A stretch of DNA of 64,000 bases from Aminobacterium sp. MB27-C1 (GTDB taxonomy: Bacteria > Synergistota > Synergistia > Synergistales > Aminobacteriaceae). Both the position numbers and the translations under genes were made by a program. This document shows, in pieces, positions 45,647 to 52,502 of this stretch. Below the pieces are notes generated by a model. It made no database searches and was not told where the DNA came from. It was given only the letters and a program-made list of their open reading frames with translations. Positions within the stretch are counted from its first letter, which is position 1. Every line of letters begins with the position of its first letter. The stretch spans positions 1,488,001 through 1,552,000 of the forward strand of contig NZ_CP133089.1 of NCBI RefSeq assembly GCF_030908405.1, written 5' to 3'.

Positions 45647-46903
45647 CTAATCTGTATAATCTTGACCGTCCTTTAAGGAATGTCCTGGTACACGATCAAC
45701 TGTAAAATCGGATCTTTTCCCTAAAATTGCTTGTTCGGGAGTACCATTATGATCAGAGCGTTTTGCAATAAACTCAAGAACTCTATCAGCAGAATCCACT
45801 GCATTAAATGCCTTAATAAAACGCGTTGCCCATTCCTCTGTTTCATCAACAATTCGCCCTATAATTTCAGGGGACTCGCTCTGAATTATATCTCCCATGG
45901 GCAAATTAGCTTTTTTATAATTTCCGTCTTTTCTACTGTATCCTTGAGCGTCACACCACTCTACAATTTTCTGCCATGTTTGCTCAGTTACACCACGATT
46001 CGGCTCTTTGACATACGCACCGTTTTCTGTAATGGCGTTCCCCGTATCTGGATCCATTTTGATTCCAAATATAATGTTCTGGAAAAGAGTCGCAACATTT
46101 CCCTTATTAATGCCAAAACGGGCAAATTTAGCCACCTTTTCAATAGGAGTACCAGAAATACCGTGCTGCGCAATTGACGCACCATAAGGGCGAATAGCAT
46201 TGGCTATTTCAAGGGTTCTTTCAAGATCTATGCCTTCCTGCTGGCCTGTATCATAAGTTCCATGCAAACTGCCATTAGAAATAGCAAGAAGATCTGGGAA
46301 GATTCCCCACGAATTAAGCCCTCCAATAAAGAATTTTGCTTCCTCTACTGTGGTTAATTCCCCTGGCCCTTTTATCTCACCTACTTCAACTTCCAATCCA
46401 AGATAGGGAGGAATATGCATTGCTACATCACGAGTGCTGCAAAGATTTTCCCAATCTGGCAAATGAGAGGCATCAATGGCAACAGAAGTCCATCCTTCTT
46501 GAATAATTGAAGGAATATGACTTACAGCCTTGAAAAGATCCGCTTCGGACTTAATAGCATAATGGTCGACATGCAGACCAAAGATCACACCATGTCCCAA
46601 TTCAGAAGAAGTTTTTACTGCATATTCCGGAAGATTTTGGAAATTTCCGGCACAGTACGTCGCTTCTGACTTCGCTATCTCAATAAAAACAGCCGCATTC
46701 AATTTTTTAGCAGCCCTGAACACACCTTTTATTGTCAAAGGGTTCCGTGCATTAGCTGCAAGAATAATAGCATTTGCTTCTCTGAAGGCTCTAACAATGT
46801 CTCGACCACTGACCAATCCAACTTCTTCATTTCCCCATAAAGCCTGAACGTTCAGAGGGCGTTTTTTCAGCATCTCTTTATATGAGGCGCTGTTCGTTCT
46901 CAT
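45647..46903 (-). CDS. fba: Class II fructose-bisphosphate aldolase family protein
   Basis: The 418-residue TIM-barrel protein has class II aldolase metal and active-site motifs: LHVDHYA, EVEVGEIKGP, NGSLHG and AQHGISGTP, the last two carrying zinc-binding histidines. It is longer than classical FbaA, mainly by a C-terminal extension of about 80 residues (WATRFIKAFNAVDSADRV onward). Fructose-1,6-bisphosphate cleavage is the default expectation, but tagatose or other ketose bisphosphates are possible. ATG 46903 follows AAGGAG at 12-13 bases. Confidence 0.83.
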   Translation of the reverse strand: MRTNSASYKEMLKKRPLNVQALWGNEEVGLVSGRDIVRAFREANAIILAANARNPLTIKGVFRAAKKLNAAVFIEIAKSEATYCAGNFQNLPEYAVKTSSELGHGVIFGLHVDHYAIKSEADLFKAVSHIPSIIQEGWTSVAIDASHLPDWENLCSTRDVAMHIPPYLGLEVEVGEIKGPGELTTVEEAKFFIGGLNSWGIFPDLLAISNGSLHGTYDTGQQEGIDLERTLEIANAIRPYGASIAQHGISGTPIEKVAKFARFGINKGNVATLFQNIIFGIKMDPDTGNAITENGAYVKEPNRGVTEQTWQKIVEWCDAQGYSRKDGNYKKANLPMGDIIQSESPEIIGRIVDETEEWATRFIKAFNAVDSADRVLEFIAKRSDHNGTPEQAILGKRSDFTVDRVPGHSLKDGQDYTD

Positions 46904-46998
46904 CCGTTGTCACGCTCCTTATATAATTTTCCTAAAATATTTTTATCTCAAATATAGACACCCATAAATGACATACAATACACTATACCACAAGCTTT

Positions 46999-47997
46999 TT
47001 ATAGGGCTTGTTCAACCTTACGAATTGTCTCATCATCAAGCCAATTCATCCAATCCTCTTTGTATTCCTTGAGATACCAAAGAGCTGTTTCTTCTGCAGT
47101 TGCTTTATTTTTTTGCATATAAGCTAACGCCCTATTAGACTTATCTAACGTTGATTGATACTTTTTCAAGAAAGTGACAATATCAGGATTTTTTTTTGCA
47201 AAATCAGCATTAATAAGTTTAAGAACTTTTGATTTGGGATAGGCGCATCCATGATTTTCTTCCCATTTTTCCTGATCGAACAATGGTTCTTCAAGCATTG
47301 TCATATCAAGAGTACCCATTATTGCGGTCGGTTCCCAATGATAAACCAGAATCGGCTCTCCTCTTTGATAGGCACGCATAATAACTGTCGTCAAAGCTGT
47401 TCCTGATCCTGGATCGAACGCTATGAAATATTCATCTAATCCATACGCTTCGAATTTATCTTTATTAATGGAATGACAAACCCATCCAGAAGGAGCATTA
47501 TAAAATCTTCCTTTGTTTGGTTCCTCTGGATCTTTGAAAAATTCCCAATATTTTGGAAGATCCATCACAGACTTTAGATTCGGCAATATTGGATCAATCC
47601 CTCGTTCGGGATCTCCTTTAATAACGTATGTAGGGACATACCAACCTTGAGGAGCGTCAGGATAAGTATTGCCAAGACTAAGAACCTTTCCTGCTTCTTT
47701 GTTACGTTTCCACCATTCAGGAACGTTATCAACCCAAAGGTCCAATACTACATCATAATTTCCTCGCTCAAGCCCCAAAAGACCTGGCATTGAGTCAGCA
47801 AAAACATAGTCTATTTTTTTGCCATATCCGTGTTCCAGAATAAAACCAGCCACTCTATTATGTATTTGAACAGAATCATAACTTAGATCAATCATAACAA
47901 TCTCTTTTTGACTGGCTAATGCTTTTGGGGAGAAAGGGGAAATTATTAGAGACAAACCACTTATGAGAAGTATTATCGAAACAAAATATTTTTTCAT
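46999..47997 (-). CDS. Glycine betaine/proline-type ABC transporter substrate-binding protein (OpuAC/ProX)
   Basis: The protein of about 332 residues starts with a signal peptide (MKKYFVSIILLISG, cleavage after ALA near residue 28). The mature part is an OpuAC-type periplasmic binding protein with aromatic residues expected for a quaternary-ammonium cage (WVDNVPEWWK, HWEPTAIMG). ATG 47997 has AAAGGAGG upstream; the in-frame extension is non-coding. No permease or ATPase gene is adjacent, so it is an orphan binding component that must work with a transporter encoded elsewhere. There is no lipobox, fitting a soluble periplasmic protein. Confidence 0.85.
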   Translation of the reverse strand: MKKYFVSIILLISGLSLIISPFSPKALASQKEIVMIDLSYDSVQIHNRVAGFILEHGYGKKIDYVFADSMPGLLGLERGNYDVVLDLWVDNVPEWWKRNKEAGKVLSLGNTYPDAPQGWYVPTYVIKGDPERGIDPILPNLKSVMDLPKYWEFFKDPEEPNKGRFYNAPSGWVCHSINKDKFEAYGLDEYFIAFDPGSGTALTTVIMRAYQRGEPILVYHWEPTAIMGTLDMTMLEEPLFDQEKWEENHGCAYPKSKVLKLINADFAKKNPDIVTFLKKYQSTLDKSNRALAYMQKNKATAEETALWYLKEYKEDWMNWLDDETIRKVEQAL

Positions 47998-48331
47998 ATA
48001 GCTACCTCCTTTATTCCTAAGCGAAGACATATGAAGCATAGCTATACAATTTTCTTTCGGGGAATAAACCATTAACAATAATTAGTTAACAAAAAACACA
48101 ACACTACATAATAAAAAAATCACCAGCAATTTAGTAGTTTGTCACGCCATTTATTTTCTTCTAGTAAAAATATGCTTCATATGCACAACACTCACTATAA
48201 ATTAACATGTTGGAACTATTGCGTCAAAGAAAGAAGGGCACTTATCACTAACAATCCTACTATATTGCAAACAGAAAAGAAGAATTCTTTTGTAAAATCC
48301 TTCTTTTCTGTTCAGTTAAAAAACTAAGATT
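47998..48331. other. 334-base non-coding region upstream of the betaine-binding protein gene
   Basis: This AT-rich stretch holds the paired palindromes described separately, a possible minus-strand promoter (TTGACG then TAATTT, 17 apart, near 48196-48225) and, near the transporter end, an inverted repeat of ACAGAAAAGAAG (48271-48282 with 48300-48311) that may end the transporter transcript but lacks a good T-run. I see no convincing gene. Confidence 0.5.
48028..48183. promoter_or_regulatory. Two copies of an operator-like palindrome, CATATGAAGCATA
   Basis: CATATGAAGCATA at 48028-48040 and its exact reverse complement at 48171-48183 form a 13-base inverted repeat separated by 130 bases. Each copy is itself a palindrome, TATG-AAG-CATA. 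One lies about 31 bases before the start codon of the binding-protein gene and one near a possible promoter, a layout that fits a regulator binding at two sites. Confidence 0.5.
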
Positions 48332-49672
48332 TTAACGTAAACCATTCCACATGATCATAATGATAGCTATAGGAGCAAAAAAGCGCAGTATCAAAAGCCA
48401 TGGAGACATAAGAGCAAAGTCAAGTCGGCCATTGTTGGAAACATCATCTTTGATTCTATCTGTTACAACCCATCCAACAAATAAAGAGATCAAAAGACCA
48501 CCTGTAGTCAAAAGGATGTTATTGCATACCCAGTCCATGGCATCAAGAAAACTCTTTCCAAAGAGATTAATAGGATAGGCTCCCTGAGAAAGAGCCGATG
48601 GAATTCCGAGAAGAAAGATAGCTGTTCCCATAAGAAAGCAACTTTTTCTTCTACTCCATTTCAACTCATCTTTACAGTAAGATACAACAACCTCGAAAAG
48701 AGATACTGACGAGGTAAGAGCAGCTATAAAGAGAAGTGCAAAAAAGAGCGCTGACCAGACCATACCGCCCCACATTTTCGAAAAAACTGCGGGCAAAGTT
48801 ATAAAAGTGAGACCCGCCCCAGCCCCTGCATCGATGCCAAAAGAAAAAACAGTAGGGAAAATGATCAATCCAGCAAGAAAAGCAACAAGGGTATCAAGAA
48901 GAGTAACTGTAGCAACTGATTTAGGAATATTTTCATTCTTACCAATGTAGCTGCCAAAAGTTATGAGAATTCCCATACCGAGAGAAAGTGAATAAAAAGC
49001 TTGTCCTAAAGCATCAATAATAGTACTTCCTGTAACTTTTGAAAAATCTGGCTTAAGATAAAAAGCAATACCTTTTGATGCGCCTGGAAGCGTCAAAGCC
49101 CTGACAACAAGTATCAGTATGATAAGGAAAAGTCCTGGCATTAGAATTTTGCTGGCCCGTTCAATACCTTGACCAACACCTTTATACACCACCATAACAA
49201 CCATAAGCATAAAAGCAAAAAAAGCCAGAAGAACTTGAGTAGGATTAGCAATAAAACCTAAAAAAGCATTCTGTACAGCCGACGTATCATTAAGAGACAT
49301 AAGGCCTGTGAAAGACTTAAAAATATAAGCGAATGTCCAACCTCCGATAACGGCATAATAAGAAAGAATAATAAAGGCTACAGCCAGCCCCATCCAACCA
49401 ACGAGAGGCCAGGCGCCTCCTTTTAGCTCTTTGAAAGCTCCCACAGCATTCTTTTTCGCTGCGCGACCAATAGCAAACTCTGCCAACATTACTGATGCTC
49501 CTATAGTAAATGCCAAAGCAATGTATATCACGAGAAATGCAGCTCCACCATTTTTACCCGTAATATAGGGGAAACGCCAGATATTTCCAAGACCAACTGC
49601 TGATCCCGCTGACGCAAGAAGAAAGCCAACCCGGCTTCCCCACTGCTCCCTTTCTTTTTCTTCTTGTCTCAT
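48332..49672 (-). CDS. LeuT-type neurotransmitter:sodium symporter, probably for branched-chain amino acids
   Basis: The protein of about 446 residues has 11-12 membrane segments. The first carries the unwound substrate/sodium site GSAVGLGNIWRFPYITGKNGG, and ITFGSYIGKNENIPKS matches the segment 6 region. Bacterial members (LeuT, MhsT, TnaT) import hydrophobic amino acids with Na+. ATG 49672 has GGGAGGG upstream. The gene is preceded by a promoter, an Ile/Leu/Val-rich leader peptide and a terminator that could be disabled by an alternative fold, so expression should rise when isoleucine, leucine or valine is short. Substrate specificity is inferred from that control. Confidence 0.9.
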   Translation of the reverse strand: MRQEEKEREQWGSRVGFLLASAGSAVGLGNIWRFPYITGKNGGAAFLVIYIALAFTIGASVMLAEFAIGRAAKKNAVGAFKELKGGAWPLVGWMGLAVAFIILSYYAVIGGWTFAYIFKSFTGLMSLNDTSAVQNAFLGFIANPTQVLLAFFAFMLMVVMVVYKGVGQGIERASKILMPGLFLIILILVVRALTLPGASKGIAFYLKPDFSKVTGSTIIDALGQAFYSLSLGMGILITFGSYIGKNENIPKSVATVTLLDTLVAFLAGLIIFPTVFSFGIDAGAGAGLTFITLPAVFSKMWGGMVWSALFFALLFIAALTSSVSLFEVVVSYCKDELKWSRRKSCFLMGTAIFLLGIPSALSQGAYPINLFGKSFLDAMDWVCNNILLTTGGLLISLFVGWVVTDRIKDDVSNNGRLDFALMSPWLLILRFFAPIAIIMIMWNGLR

Positions 49673-49790
49673 AAAAATCCCTCCCTGTAATATTTGAATA
49701 TTCAAAACAGATAGACGCATAACATAAGCGCTCTTTATGGCGTTAGTAATTTAGCTATTTAAGAATTTAATGTGATCTTGATGACTGAAT

Positions 49791-49880
49791 AAAAAAAAGG
49801 GCCGAACCCTAAAAAGGGCCCGACCCCGAAAAGTCTGCTGGCTAAAATCAAATGCCAGTAGGCGCTCCGGAAGAGGGCCC
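49791..49880 (-). promoter_or_regulatory. Transcription attenuator of the LeuT-type transporter gene
   Basis: On the minus strand a 12-pair stem (arms 49815-49826 and 49799-49810, four-T loop, some G-T pairs) is followed by eight T at 49791-49798: a strong terminator. Upstream, GGGCCCTCTTCC (49869-49880) inside the leader peptide gene can pair with GGGGTCGGGCCC (49816-49827), which is the 5' arm of the terminator, with a small CTGGC/GCCAG hairpin (49838-49858) between. These folds exclude each other, as in amino acid biosynthetic attenuators. Confidence 0.85.
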
Positions 49881-49943
49881 GCAGCTAATAATAACGAGGA
49901 GTATAATTATTATGTTAACTAAAGTATTTCGATTTATAATCAC
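49848..49943 (-). CDS. Branched-chain-amino-acid-rich leader peptide (31 residues)
   Basis: The open frame starts at GTG 49941-49943 with AAGGAGGGG six bases upstream and ends at TGA 49848-49850. Among its 31 residues are nine Ile, three Leu and two internal Val, including an uninterrupted NIIIILLVIIS core at residues 10-20; the C-terminal part (CGPSSGAPTGI) is encoded by the RNA that forms the antiterminator arm. A ribosome stalled at the Ile/Leu/Val codons would leave that arm free and allow readthrough; a ribosome at the stop codon would cover it and let the terminator form. The product is probably not functional as a peptide. It is too short for usual gene finders. Confidence 0.87.
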   Translation of the reverse strand: MIINRNTLVNIIIILLVIISCGPSSGAPTGI

Positions 49944-49994
49944 TACGTTCCCCTCCTTGCCTCTGGTGTATTTTGTATCCTCGAAAGTGGCGCT

Positions 49995-50023
49995 ATTCTA
50001 TATGTTATTTTCAGACTTGTCAA
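49995..50023 (-). promoter_or_regulatory. Promoter of the leader peptide-transporter operon
   Basis: On the minus strand a perfect TTGACA (50018-50023) and TAGAAT (49995-50000) are 17 bases apart. The predicted start near 49988 lies about 45 bases before the leader peptide GTG. Confidence 0.85.
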
Positions 50024-50084
50024 ATTCTATTTTATTAAATATTTCAAGGTTCACCATTAAACACATTTCTGCGAAGAAAAGGGG

Positions 50085-50113
50085 TTGCAGTTTCATAAAG
50101 ACCATGGTAATAT
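50085..50113 (+). promoter_or_regulatory. Promoter of the tRNA-Gln/tRNA-Glu unit
   Basis: TTGCAG (50085-50090) and TAATAT (50108-50113) are 17 bases apart, about 28 bases before tRNA-Gln. Confidence 0.7.
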
Positions 50114-50141
50114 ACCCATCGCTGTGTGAGACGTAGAATGT

Positions 50142-50215
50142 TGGGGAATGGTGCAACGGCAGCACGCCTGACTCTGGATCAGGTAATCCTGGTTCGAATC
50201 CAGGTTCCCCAGCCA
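50142..50215 (+). tRNA. tRNA-Gln (CTG anticodon)
   Basis: All cloverleaf parts are present: acceptor TGGGGAA/TTCCCCA, anticodon stem CCTGA/TCAGG around loop CTCTGGA (anticodon CTG, reads CAG), and T-loop GGTTCGAATCC. The discriminator is G and CCA is encoded. Confidence 0.96.
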
Positions 50216-50223
50216 GAAAAAGA

Positions 50224-50299
50224 GGCCCCATCGACTAGTGGTCAAGGTCGTCACCCTCTCAAGGTGGAGACACGGGTTCGAATCCCGTTGGGGCTACCA
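50224..50299 (+). tRNA. tRNA-Glu (CTC anticodon)
   Basis: Acceptor GGCCCCA/TGGGGCT, anticodon stem TCACC/GGTGG with loop CTCTCAA (anticodon CTC, reads GAG), T arm ACGGG-TTCGAAT-CCCGT, discriminator A and an encoded CCA. It lies eight bases after tRNA-Gln and is probably cotranscribed. Confidence 0.96.
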
Positions 50300-50312
50300 A
50301 TATAAATTTAAA

Positions 50313-50341
50313 AGAGGCTAGAAATTCTAGCCTCTTTTTTT
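50313..50341. terminator. Bidirectional terminator between the tRNAs and speD
   Basis: AGAGGCTAG pairs with CTAGCCTCT around a five-base loop; seven T follow on the plus strand and an A-run precedes it, so it can end both the tRNA unit and speD. Confidence 0.92.
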
Positions 50342-50377
50342 GCTTTTTGGATAACAACGAGAGAAGAAGAGAACTCT

Positions 50378-50794
50378 CTACTTGCCTTCGTCTTCCTCTT
50401 TTAATCTCTCTTCCCAAGTAATAAACGAGTGGTAGTAAAGTTCGTCGCCATCATCAATTCCACGGGTAATTTCTGTTATGTGGGTATGGGCGGCACCAAT
50501 CTGCTCCAATACATATTTTACAGCTACCTCTGGCATACTGTGTTCCCCACAGGTATAGATATCAAGAGCCATATACTGAGCTTCTGGCCATGTATGGACA
50601 GAAAGATGCGATTCACTGATGACCACAACGCCGCTCACTCCATTGGGAGGAAATCGATGAAAGGACACGGACCAAACCTGCGTATTTGCTCTTTTTGCCG
50701 CTTCCACTAAAATCTCTTGCAACCGTTCAACCTGTCCGATAACGTCCCCACATCCCGAAGCCTCAACAATAAAGTGGTACCCCTTTGGTGACAT
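50378..50794 (-). CDS. speD: S-adenosylmethionine decarboxylase proenzyme SpeD
   Basis: The 138-residue protein is the short bacterial form. The self-cleavage site ES-HLSVHTWPE (about residues 61-73) generates the pyruvoyl group on the new Ser end; the conserved YTCGEH follows. It makes decarboxylated AdoMet for spermidine. The C-terminal tail is acidic and slightly longer than in Bacillus or Thermotoga forms. No speE gene is adjacent. Confidence 0.95.
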   Translation of the reverse strand: MSPKGYHFIVEASGCGDVIGQVERLQEILVEAAKRANTQVWSVSFHRFPPNGVSGVVVISESHLSVHTWPEAQYMALDIYTCGEHSMPEVAVKYVLEQIGAAHTHITEITRGIDDGDELYYHSFITWEERLKEEDEGK

Positions 50795-50959
50795 TTACCC
50801 TCCTCCTCTTTCTACAAACAAAATTGCCCTCAGGCCAAGTGGAATAAGTATAGTACAAAAGAACACAAAAGCACAAAAAAGAAAGTAAAAAATCTTGAAT
50901 ACTTTTCACACTGTTCCCAGCACAAAAAACTATAAAGCAAAACGATAGTTAGCTAATTA

Positions 50960-50988
50960 TTGTGAACGCTTTAAAACGGGGGTAAAAT
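50960..50988 (+). promoter_or_regulatory. Promoter candidate for the DUF1624-like gene
   Basis: TTGTGA (50960-50965) and TAAAAT (50983-50988) are 17 bases apart, about 30 bases before the ATG at 51019. Confidence 0.5.
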
Positions 50989-51018
50989 TAAAATTAAAAG
51001 TGTAAGGAGGATAAAAAG

Positions 51019-52173
51019 ATGGAAACAAGTTATTTAAAGTCTGGTAAAAGGATTCTTGAACTAGATGCCGCTCGCGGAATCCTCATGATTTTAATGGCTC
51101 TTGACCATTCTTCATCATTTATAGGTAACATTCACTTTAGTGAAATGTGGGCTTTGCCCATGCCGGATTATGGTAATTCTCTGCTCGCTTTTTTCACGCG
51201 ATGGATTACACATCCTTGTGCTCCTGGTTTCACTTTCCTTATGGGAACCGGAATGATTCTCTTTGTTGAATCAAGGATAAAACGCGGTTGGAAAGCGCAT
51301 GCTATGCTTCGTCACTTTTTCATCAGAGGATTTATTCTTCTATTTTTATCACTCACTTTAGAGAATTTCTTTTGGAATTGGGGATTTTTAACTAAACAAG
51401 GTGGTCCCAAATGGTTCATCTTTTTCACTATTATTTCAACATTGGGTATCTCTATGATGGCAAGTTCGCTGTTAATGAAATTACGCTCCTTATGGTTAGT
51501 AATCTTTTCGATGATTTGCATTATTGTAACTCCGTTCTTTCTTCCCTTAGGTCTCCCTATAAAAGAAATAGCTGGGCAACTTTCTATGTCTCAAATTCTT
51601 CTCTTTACACCTTGGGAATTTAAAACCTTTGTGGGGCCAATAGCTTTTTGGGTCTACCCACTTATGCCCTGGTTAAGTATAACTCTTTTAGGCATAATAT
51701 TCGGACGCATTCTTATCAAGTACAGAGATGGTGCCTTTAAAAAAACAGGCTTGGTCGGCGGAGCTTTTCTACTTATCTTTGCCGCAATGAGATTCGCTGG
51801 ATCTTTAGCCAATATAAATACACTGAAACCAAATGGACTAATAAGCTTTCTTTCCATCACTAAGTACCCACCAAGCATAACTTTTATCCTCTTAACTCTC
51901 GGCATTTTATTTCTCGTGTTGGCAATGCTTAACCATTTTGCTTCTCATATGAGTGATAAAAACCCTTTAGTAATTTTTGGGAGAGTGCCTTTGTTCTATT
52001 ACATGCTCCACCTTGCTCTTTTTAGTGTTATGGGCAAAATCATCTCTGCATCAGGATATGCTGTAGCATACGGGGCATGGGGGACAGGAATCATTTTGCT
52101 TTATTTTCCCTGCAAATGGTATGCTAGATTCAAGAAAAGTACCTCTATAGATTCAATTTGGAGGCTATTCTAA
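51019..52173 (+). CDS. DUF1624/heparan-alpha-glucosaminide N-acetyltransferase-like membrane protein
   Basis: The 384-residue protein has about ten membrane segments and opens with the family pattern RILELDAARGILMILMALDHSSSFIG, where the His in LDH is a conserved site. Related eukaryotic HGSNAT moves acetyl groups across a membrane; bacterial members are mostly uncharacterised and may acylate envelope glycans. AAGGAGG precedes the ATG. It is a single gene between speD and tRNA-Ala with no glycan genes nearby. Confidence 0.75.
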   Translation: METSYLKSGKRILELDAARGILMILMALDHSSSFIGNIHFSEMWALPMPDYGNSLLAFFTRWITHPCAPGFTFLMGTGMILFVESRIKRGWKAHAMLRHFFIRGFILLFLSLTLENFFWNWGFLTKQGGPKWFIFFTIISTLGISMMASSLLMKLRSLWLVIFSMICIIVTPFFLPLGLPIKEIAGQLSMSQILLFTPWEFKTFVGPIAFWVYPLMPWLSITLLGIIFGRILIKYRDGAFKKTGLVGGAFLLIFAAMRFAGSLANINTLKPNGLISFLSITKYPPSITFILLTLGILFLVLAMLNHFASHMSDKNPLVIFGRVPLFYYMLHLALFSVMGKIISASGYAVAYGAWGTGIILLYFPCKWYARFKKSTSIDSIWRLF

Positions 52174-52197
52174 GATCATATAGTTAAGACAAAACAT

Positions 52198-52234
52198 AAA
52201 AAAGCAGCTGATGGAATATTCCATCAGCTGCTTT
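52198..52234. terminator. 34-base perfect palindrome acting as terminator of tRNA-Ala
   Basis: AAAGCAGCTGATGGAAT is followed directly by its reverse complement, giving two perfect 17-base arms with no fixed loop. On the minus strand it ends in six T, just after tRNA-Ala; on the plus strand it lies 27 bases after the DUF1624-like gene but lacks a T-run. Confidence 0.87.
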
Positions 52235-52244
52235 ATCATTCTAA

Positions 52245-52320
<76 letters not shown>

Positions 52321-52338
52321 GCATCGCGAAACGTGAGT

Positions 52339-52367
52339 ATTATAAGTAGCCACAGCAGTTCTGTCAA
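52339..52367 (-). promoter_or_regulatory. Consensus promoter of tRNA-Ala
   Basis: On the minus strand TTGACA (52362-52367) and TATAAT (52339-52344) are exactly 17 bases apart, a perfect sigma-70 type promoter. The start falls about 12 bases before the tRNA. Confidence 0.93.
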
Positions 52368-52502
52368 CCTCTGAAAATTTTATTTTCTTAAAAGGGGACC
52401 TAAAATCACTGCCTAAGAAGGGTCTCAAGCATGATTGTCCTTATATATTGGCAATGAGAAAATATAAAGATACCTAAATATAACCATGAGGAGAACTTTT
52501 CC

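Noticed and set aside
48271-48311. Inverted repeat ACAGAAAAGAAG as terminator of the LeuT-type transporter
   Set aside because: The stem is AT-rich, has a 17-base loop and only three T follow on the minus strand; left as a remark rather than a feature.
49852-50136. A 94-codon plus-strand open frame over the attenuator region
   Set aside because: It runs against the leader peptide, promoter and terminator signals on the minus strand and has no recognisable protein features.
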